From: Nitrospirota bacterium
GTDB lineage: Bacteria; Nitrospirota; Nitrospiria; Nitrospirales; Nitrospiraceae
DNA: 38,807 nt
Assembly: GCA_018971525.1 (NCBI GenBank)
Contig: JAGXAR010000031.1
Coordinates: forward strand, 1-38,807
Direction: 5' to 3'
This document shows positions 34,363-38,807 of the stretch, in pieces. Both the position numbers and the translations under genes were made by a program. The notes under the pieces are model-generated. The model searched no databases, was not told where the DNA came from, and saw nothing but the letters and a program-made list of their open reading frames with translations. Each line of letters starts with the position of its first letter. Within the stretch, counting starts at the first letter, position 1.

Positions 34363-34728
34363 TTAGGGCGTTACCTTCACGGGCGGAGCCGCGCTGCGGA
34401 TGTATGCGATCAGATCATGGACTTGCTCATCGGTGAGGGTATCCTCCCAGTTATGCATGCCGAGGAACCGTTTGCCCTGCTTGATGGTTTTCTCTAATTC
34501 GGCGTCGCCTTTGAGGCGGGAAAGGTACGTGTGAAAGTTGGCGGGAGGAACGCTGAGGGACGCGGCGTCCGGTCCTTTCCCATCCAGTCTCACGCCATGA
34601 CAGTGGAGACAGTTCCGTTGATATATCCGTTGACCCAAGTCGGTCGTACTGAGGCGGGTCTCGGCCAGTGCCCCTGAGCTGCTGAGGATCAATGCGAACA
34701 TGGTGCCGATGAGCATCTTCGTGGTCAT
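34363..34728 (-). CDS. Small c-type cytochrome, copy 2
   Basis: The 121-residue precursor differs at only a dozen or so positions from the copy at 22928. It shows the same signal peptide type (MLIGTMFALILSSSGALAE), heme motif CLHCH, GMHNW and terminal QVHDLIAYIRSA. ATG 34728 is chosen by comparison with copy 1 and because of the purine-rich GGGGGCTTGAG. It is downstream of the intact Spy-like gene and upstream of the exporter genes, all leftward. Confidence 0.92.
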   Translation of the reverse strand: MTTKMLIGTMFALILSSSGALAETRLSTTDLGQRIYQRNCLHCHGVRLDGKGPDAASLSVPPANFHTYLSRLKGDAELEKTIKQGKRFLGMHNWEDTLTDEQVHDLIAYIRSAAPPVKVTP

Positions 34729-34849
34729 CTCAAGCCCCCCTTCAACGAGGTCATCCCTCAACGGAACAGTCTGAAACGTGGTTATGCGCCCACCGCACAG
34801 TGATTTCTCGTGGCCGTTCATCGTGGCGCCAGCTGGACTCCTTCGCCGA

Positions 34850-35383
34850 CTAGTGGCCTCCGCCGGGTGCGCCACCATGTCGGCCGCTCATCATCTCGTG
34901 CATTCTCTTTTCATGGGCAGCCTTTCCTTTCTCACGTTGTTCTGGCGTCAAGACCGCGAGCGCGTCGTGCCGGGCCTTGAACGCCACCATCCGCAGTCCA
35001 ACTTCCAGCATTCCGCTCTGTTTCACTTTCGCTTCGATCGCAGACAGGTCGGTCTTCTCATCCTCCACCAACGCCAGCAATTCCCGTTCGGCAACATGGA
35101 TCTCCGCTTCGGATTTGATCCATGCACGGTCTAAGTCCAGCTCAATGGCTTTCAGCTTCTTCACCTGTTCCTCTGTCAATCCGATCTCTTTCTGGTGCTG
35201 TAGGAGATGCCGAAGATGGTCAACGGGATGGCCACGGTGCCCCATCATCTCTTCACAACAACCACGTTCGCTGGAATATGCGTGTGAATACCCATGTTCC
35301 GGATCCGCCAGGCTCGGCTGCACACCCAATCCCATCAGGGCGATCACGCTCATAACGCTTATTATTAGAATATTGGTCTTCAT
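34850..35383 (-). CDS. Spy/CpxP-like periplasmic chaperone or metal-stress protein
   Basis: The 177-residue precursor starts at ATG 35383 (ribosome site AAGGAGGAC) and has a signal peptide (ILIISVMSVIALMGLGVQ). The mature part is helical with the two LTxxQ motifs that define the family (GLTEEQVKKLKAIELDLD and VLTPEQREKGKAAHEKRM). A His/Cys/Met-rich N-terminus (HGYSHAYSSERGCCEEMMGH) and a Gly/His tail suggest metal contact. Spy and CpxP counter envelope protein damage. A truncated duplicate is at 23452. Confidence 0.9.
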   Translation of the reverse strand: MKTNILIISVMSVIALMGLGVQPSLADPEHGYSHAYSSERGCCEEMMGHRGHPVDHLRHLLQHQKEIGLTEEQVKKLKAIELDLDRAWIKSEAEIHVAERELLALVEDEKTDLSAIEAKVKQSGMLEVGLRMVAFKARHDALAVLTPEQREKGKAAHEKRMHEMMSGRHGGAPGGGH

Positions 35384-35448
35384 CGAGTCCTCCTTCTCTT
35401 GTGATGGTATGATCTGGAACAGAGGATGAACCTCCTCCCTCGCCCGAA

Positions 35449-35847
35449 TTATCCGCTGAGGCATTGTTTCAGAACGGACGCCTCTTTCATCCGCCGGTCG
35501 TCAGGAGCCGATTCAAAGGCCTTCTCAAGTGCAGCCCGCGCCTCATGAGGCTTGCCCAACTGTCCATGGCGAGCGCCAAGTTGAAATGAGCTGGCTATAT
35601 CGGGATCAGCCATGATGGCCTTGCGGAAACGATGTGCGGCCGGATTCCAATGTCCCCGGTTATGATGTTCAATGCCCTCCGCATTGTCTTCCTGCCCCGG
35701 TGACGTATCGGGGGCCTGCACCGCATCCGTTGATCCCACAATGGCTCGGTGTGACTTCGTGTCCCTGCTTACCGTGCGCGAATCACAGGCTGTGGTGATC
35801 CGCAGCACGAACAACGCGCCGACGACCGACGAAACCGGCCTCACCAT
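35449..35847 (-). CDS. TPR-repeat protein, possible lipoprotein
   Basis: The 132-residue protein has a hydrophobic N-terminus (MVRPVSSVVGALFVLRITTAC) in which the Cys could be a degenerate lipobox. It contains about two tetratricopeptide repeats: EHHNRGHWNPAAHRFRKAIM and LGKPHEARAALEKAFESAPD. The residues preceding the Cys are not canonical, so lipidation is uncertain. It starts at ATG 35847 with GGAAGGCGGG upstream. It is the first gene of the leftward Spy/cytochrome/exporter group. Confidence 0.75.
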   Translation of the reverse strand: MVRPVSSVVGALFVLRITTACDSRTVSRDTKSHRAIVGSTDAVQAPDTSPGQEDNAEGIEHHNRGHWNPAAHRFRKAIMADPDIASSFQLGARHGQLGKPHEARAALEKAFESAPDDRRMKEASVLKQCLSG

Positions 35848-36022
35848 CCCGCCTTCCGTCCTCTCCTCACGGGTGCCGGTTGGTTCACTCCTGCAAGGTG
35901 CACAAGAGGGGCGCGCGTGACTCTTACAATCAGGTCTAAAGTCCTACGTGGGAGACCGTGTGATGGCGTGCCCATCCCGCTCCAGCCGTCTCTGCCCCAT
36001 GAATAAAGGCACGCTCCGGCTT

Positions 36023-36247
36023 CTATCCCCCGATCTGAAATGGTAGAGCCAAGCGGTATCGTCCCTTTTCATTCAACGTCAGCTGCACCTGGTTCCTTCG
36101 GCTCACGCGATCCACGGCCAGAAAGATCTGATTCCAGGTGAGGTCCGGGCAGGCGCGACAGAGATCATCAAAATAGCAACCAGACTGTCGACTTACCGTG
36201 TCGAGGATCCTAGCGTCAATGAGCACGTCCTGCGCCGCGTTAGCCAT
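36023..36247 (-). CDS. Hypothetical protein with winged-helix-like C-terminus
   Basis: About 74 residues from ATG 36247, where AAGGA precedes the start; the frame is open to 36424. The sequence contains DARILDTVSRQSGCYFDDLC, DLTWNQIFLAVDRVSRRNQV and EKGRYRLALPFQIGG. The 'LTWNQvfl.vDrlsr..q..l' pattern resembles a small winged-helix DNA-binding domain. The paired cysteines (SGC..DDLCRAC) are noteworthy. It lies upstream of the TPR gene by about 175 bases. Confidence 0.6.
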   Translation of the reverse strand: MANAAQDVLIDARILDTVSRQSGCYFDDLCRACPDLTWNQIFLAVDRVSRRNQVQLTLNEKGRYRLALPFQIGG

Positions 36248-36534
36248 AGCGTCCTTGTAATTCGCCACCATGTTTGCGATGCCAAGGAGGGATAATGCAT
36301 GACGAATGCCAACAGCACCAAGGGTCTCTCTCACATGGCAAGCCTTAAATATGGACGGGGAGTGAAGCGTGAACGAGCTGCGGACGAGAGATTCCATGGA
36401 GCGTTTCACCACAAGCTGACCCATCGTGTTGTCCCAAAATGCCCCCTAGCACCATAGCCTCTTCGCGAGTGGTCCGTGCTTGCGGGGATACCTTCTCGCG
36501 TCCACCATGGTTTCGGCAGAAAGGGTTCTTTACG

Positions 36535-36549
36535 CATAGCTCTGCTATG
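36535..36549. other. Small hairpin in the divergent region
   Basis: A 6-bp perfect stem (catagc/gctatg, loop tct), extendable by two wobble or flanking pairs, lies between the leftward 36023 gene and the rightward 36686 gene. It may mark a regulator site or an mRNA leader structure. There is no other evidence. Confidence 0.3.
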
Positions 36550-36685
36550 TGGCATTGTACGTGCACATTTGGTGTCCTGTTAAGGGGTGCAGTCGGGTCA
36601 CGCCTCGTGCAGAAGGACGTAGGGGAGGCTTCCCTTCCGTACGGAAATATCAGAGATCTCTCATACGATGGAGTAAAGGAGTGTT

Positions 36686-37183
36686 ATGTCGACGTCACAT
36701 CTTCCCCGAGACAGCAAAGATCGATCGGTTCGAGCGCGAATACACGACCCATACAAGTCGAAGGGTAAACTCCAGGAGCCGTCGGTGTGTCGTAAGTGCA
36801 AAGCGGTCTACCACAAAGGCCGGTGGACATGGGACCCCGTCCCTCCGAAGAGCCATGAGCTCATATGTCCTGCCTGTGAACGGATACGGGACGGCGCGCC
36901 CAGCGGAGTGCTGCTGCTCACCGGTGGGTTTGTCGCCTCGCATCGGGACGAGATTCTCGGGCTCGCCCGCAATGAAGAGGCCCGCGTCAAAGCCGAACAT
37001 CCTCTGGCTCGCATTATCACGATCAAGGACCAAGCCGAAGCACCCGAAGGAGTGCTCATTACCACGACCGACCCCCATCTCGCTCGGCGTATCGGCGAGG
37101 CGCTGCATCACGCCCATCACGGCACATTCACCTGTCGCTATGAGGAGAGCGAAGACCTGCTCCGGGCGAACTGGGAGAGCTAA
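36686..37183 (+). CDS. BCAM0308-like zinc-ribbon protein (NMD3-related)
   Basis: The 165-residue protein has an N-terminal zinc ribbon (SVCRKCKAVYHKGRW ... LICPACERIRDG). The remainder is HRDEILGLARNEEARVKAEH, GVLITTTDPHLARRIGEALH and GTFTCRYEESEDLLRANWE. This is the arrangement of the BCAM0308 family, whose C-terminal part recalls the archaeal/eukaryotic NMD3 ribosome-export factor. The ribosome site is AAAGGAGTG. It stands alone on its strand. The function of bacterial members is unclear, and ribosome association is a family-based guess. Confidence 0.85.
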   Translation: MSTSHLPRDSKDRSVRARIHDPYKSKGKLQEPSVCRKCKAVYHKGRWTWDPVPPKSHELICPACERIRDGAPSGVLLLTGGFVASHRDEILGLARNEEARVKAEHPLARIITIKDQAEAPEGVLITTTDPHLARRIGEALHHAHHGTFTCRYEESEDLLRANWES

Positions 37184-37362
37184 GCGGAGGGGTGACCCAG
37201 GACCGGAACAACAAGTCGGGCCGACCGGTACACGTTGGCCATAAGTAGACTCACGGCAAATCCTTGAGAGAGTTTGGCTGTGGACACAAAAGAGCCGTCC
37301 GTCGTCCGACAACAGAGACCAATCCGAGCCACATGCGTGTGCCCATCGTCGCAGGGCTGAGA

Positions 37363-37815
37363 CTACTCGATCTTCACTGTTCCAGCCATCCTAATGGTTC
37401 TGTCCGCCGCTGCCGTTTTCATGCTCGCGTTATACGCGTATGTTCCTGGAGTTGAAAAGCAGAGACTGGCATATTCGTTACTATGCACCGTCGTGACGAT
37501 GATGAATTCGGGCGGCGACGATTCGCCGGGGAACAGATAGCCCCATCCTGCGGACACGAACCCCTTCTGACAGGAGACAACACCATCAAGAGGCTCCACA
37601 AAGGAGATGTCCACGGGCCCGCTCGTCGTGTTGACCCACCGCACTTCGTCGCCTGGTTTCGCAACGATCTCCTTTGGATTTAAGGACTCACCAATCTTCA
37701 CGTCGAGGATTGTTCCAGTCAGGGAAGACGCTGGAAAAGGCGGGGGACTCGCGCAACCCGGCGTTACAAGTACTCCAACCCCCACAAGAAGTACACAGAT
37801 GCGCATCAGGTTCAT
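37363..37815 (-). CDS. Cupredoxin-like lipoprotein with incomplete copper site
   Basis: The 150-residue precursor starts at ATG 37815 (ribosome site AGGAG). Its signal peptide ends in lipobox VTPGC. The mature domain shows cupredoxin strands (LNPKEIVAKPGDEVRWVNTT, VDISFVEPLDGVV) and the C-terminal loop YASLCFSTPGTYAYNASM. A blue-copper loop would be C-x(n)-H-x(n)-M. Here Cys and Met are present, but the His positions are Tyr/Asn, and the upstream His ligand is not evident. Copper binding is therefore doubtful. Confidence 0.75.
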   Translation of the reverse strand: MNLMRICVLLVGVGVLVTPGCASPPPFPASSLTGTILDVKIGESLNPKEIVAKPGDEVRWVNTTSGPVDISFVEPLDGVVSCQKGFVSAGWGYLFPGESSPPEFIIVTTVHSNEYASLCFSTPGTYAYNASMKTAAADRTIRMAGTVKIE

Positions 37816-37839
37816 TGGCAAGCTCCTATAAGGCCTCAT

Positions 37840-38000
37840 TCGTGAAAATAATCTACATACGCGAATGCCACATTCACATCAACCTGAAGTTTCCCTCGGC
37901 CGATTGTTGTATCATTAATTCCTCCACGTGTACTGGTACCTGATCGCCCCCCAAAAGTAATGTGTTGTTGGACTGGTCTCAGGATAATTGAAATCACTCG
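37840..38000. other. Upstream region of the cupredoxin gene with a strong ribosome site
   Basis: Read leftwards, GGAGG lies six bases before an ATG at 37915, which opens a 13-codon frame (MIQQSAEGNFRLM) ending at 37874. This is about 60 bases upstream of the cupredoxin start. A small palindrome gaatgccacattc is nearby. It could be a leader peptide or the remnant of a lost gene start. Confidence 0.3.
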
Positions 38001-38071
38001 GGAAATCGACCGGCGGTCCTTACTCTTTCAAAGTGACCCGAAACCCAAAAAACAGGCCAGCGCCTGTTAGC

Positions 38072-38277
38072 TAAGTCCAACCGGATCTGTTCGACCAGCA
38101 AGATCAGCCGCGGTCGAAACGCTTGATGAGCGCCTTGGATGCCATCAATGACCGTTGGGGAGCTGGGGCGCTGGAATATGCGTCGAGTGGATTGACGAAA
38201 GCCTGGAAGACGTAGTTTCACCGGCGCTCGTCCGCCTTACGACCAATTGAGATGAGCTTCCTGTCGCCGACGCGTAG
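38072..38277 (+). pseudogene. Decayed C-terminal fragment of umuC (Y-family DNA polymerase)
   Basis: Rightward translation gives VQPDLFDQQDQPRSKRLMSA and LDAINDRWGAGALEYASSGL, then TKAWKT and an in-frame TAG at 38213. In a shifted frame it continues TTN-stop-DELPVADA and a final TAG at 38275. This follows the UmuC C-terminal pattern 'qgdLFd...r..rLm.alDaiN.ryG...l..a..g....W.m.....SpaYTT.WdeLp.a'. One frameshift and two nonsense positions show it is dead. The catalytic N-terminal part is absent. Confidence 0.85.
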
Positions 38278-38807
38278 TGGCCTGACGGGATAGCTCCACT
38301 ACTTGATCTCTCCCTCAATGCGGTTATCCTATTACAAACGGCGTGTTGTTTTTATGAGACCGAGCGGTCGCAGTTCACACTAGGTAAAACCGCGCTTGCT
38401 GAGGAGGAATCGAGAACCAGCGGTAGAAGATCCGGGTTCTAGCAGGAGGCTCGAAAAGCCGGCCCGCTCAGTCGCCCTCGCTGATTGCTCCGCGCCTCAA
38501 TCTTCGCTCGGCTTATATCCAAGACCGTGTTTAGTGGCACCGACGGCCGATAGCGCTTCCCCGAACCATCACCCCGCAACTGAAGCAGAATCGGCATCCT
38601 TTGCAGGCTCTCTGCACAAGAGCGGGTCAAACTCAAACCAGGCTGCTGACATCCCTAACAGGCTGTTGAAAAACGTGCTTCTGGCAGACGAGACCTCGTC
38701 ATGATCAGGATCGGTCCCATGAATCCACCCACGTTGGCGTGGTGCCCGACCCACTCTGGTCGTCCTCGCCGCTCTCGGCCGTGTGCACCGATGCCTCGAG
38801 TGCCCTC
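38278..38807. other. Gene-free right end of the window
   Basis: About 530 bases without a supported gene. It contains caggctgttgaaaaacgtgc at about 38659, which resembles the end motif of the repeats at 199-351 and 9651-9790. It also contains a tgttgtttttatgaga stretch (38343-38358) similar to tcttgtttttatgagg at 18027-18043. Open frames on both strands lack recognisable domains and good ribosome sites. Confidence 0.4.

Noticed and set aside
18027-38358. Shared tgtttttatgag motif at 18027-18043 and 38343-38358
   Set aside because: Similarity is about 16 bases of simple T-rich sequence and does not extend; too short to call a repeat.
38396-38704. Rightward 102-codon frame near the window end
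   Set aside because: Low-complexity composition, no domain, and it crosses a repeat-like motif.
1-38807. tRNA, rRNA and CRISPR arrays
   Set aside because: I looked for T-loop-like GGTTCGAA sequences and regular short repeats; the hits (for example 8747 and 16807) lie inside coding genes and lack cloverleaf context, and no spaced repeat array exists.

Overview
The window is about 38.8 kb of moderately GC-rich bacterial DNA with roughly 40 genes in alternating blocks on both strands. The gene repertoire and the style of the intergenic repeats resemble Nitrospira-type (Nitrospirota) genomes: archaeal-type S-adenosylmethionine synthetase, BON proteins, RtcB/archease, CbpA/CbpM, a BCAM0308-like protein, small c-type cytochromes, and palindrome-ended 'caggatgct(g/c)aaaaag' repeats. 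This assignment is inference from gene content. There is no rRNA or tRNA gene, CRISPR array or recognisable transposase.

Layout. 1-4269 (minus): BON protein (cut by the window edge), DnaJ, archaeal-type MAT, a helix-hairpin-helix protein and a membrane PH-domain protein. 4586-6703 (plus): an exported isoaspartyl methyltransferase and an amino-acid permease. 6850-9215 (minus): BON protein, diaminopimelate-dehydrogenase-like protein, nitroreductase and a small unknown. 9847-15600 (plus): exported DUF5666-like protein, Pal-type OmpA lipoprotein, YajG-like lipoprotein, CBS protein, a HAD/HerA-type ATPase/DUF5752-like fusion, a small zinc protein, dodecin and MlaC. 15619-23293 (minus): adenosine-specific kinase, stand-alone LigD phosphoesterase, a frameshifted THUMP gene and a small protein; then Prs, archease, RtcB, a zinc ribbon and a HypE-like AIR synthase; and a cytochrome c upstream of prs. 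24348-28793 (plus): CbpA, CbpM, a broken Mrp fragment and ClpB. 29078-36247 (minus): a YbhG-F-F-S-R-like exporter preceded by a TPR protein, a Spy/CpxP-like protein and a second copy of the cytochrome c. 36686-38807: a BCAM0308-like zinc protein, a degenerate cupredoxin lipoprotein and a decayed umuC tail.

The common thread is repair and stress tolerance. Protein folding and repair are covered by DnaJ, CbpA/CbpM, ClpB and Pcm. RNA ends are covered by RtcB and archease, and DNA ends or lesions by LigD-PE, the HhH protein and a umuC relic. Supporting metabolism (MAT supplying SAM, Prs, adenosine-specific kinase) and envelope maintenance (Pal, YajG-like, MlaC, Spy, YbhGFSR-like) are also present. 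Several members have archaeal-type relatives. The region shows accessory-island traits: partial duplications, dead gene fragments, a single-base frameshift and a pair of inverted MITE-like repeats. The most unusual single gene is the three-part fusion at 12183-13910.
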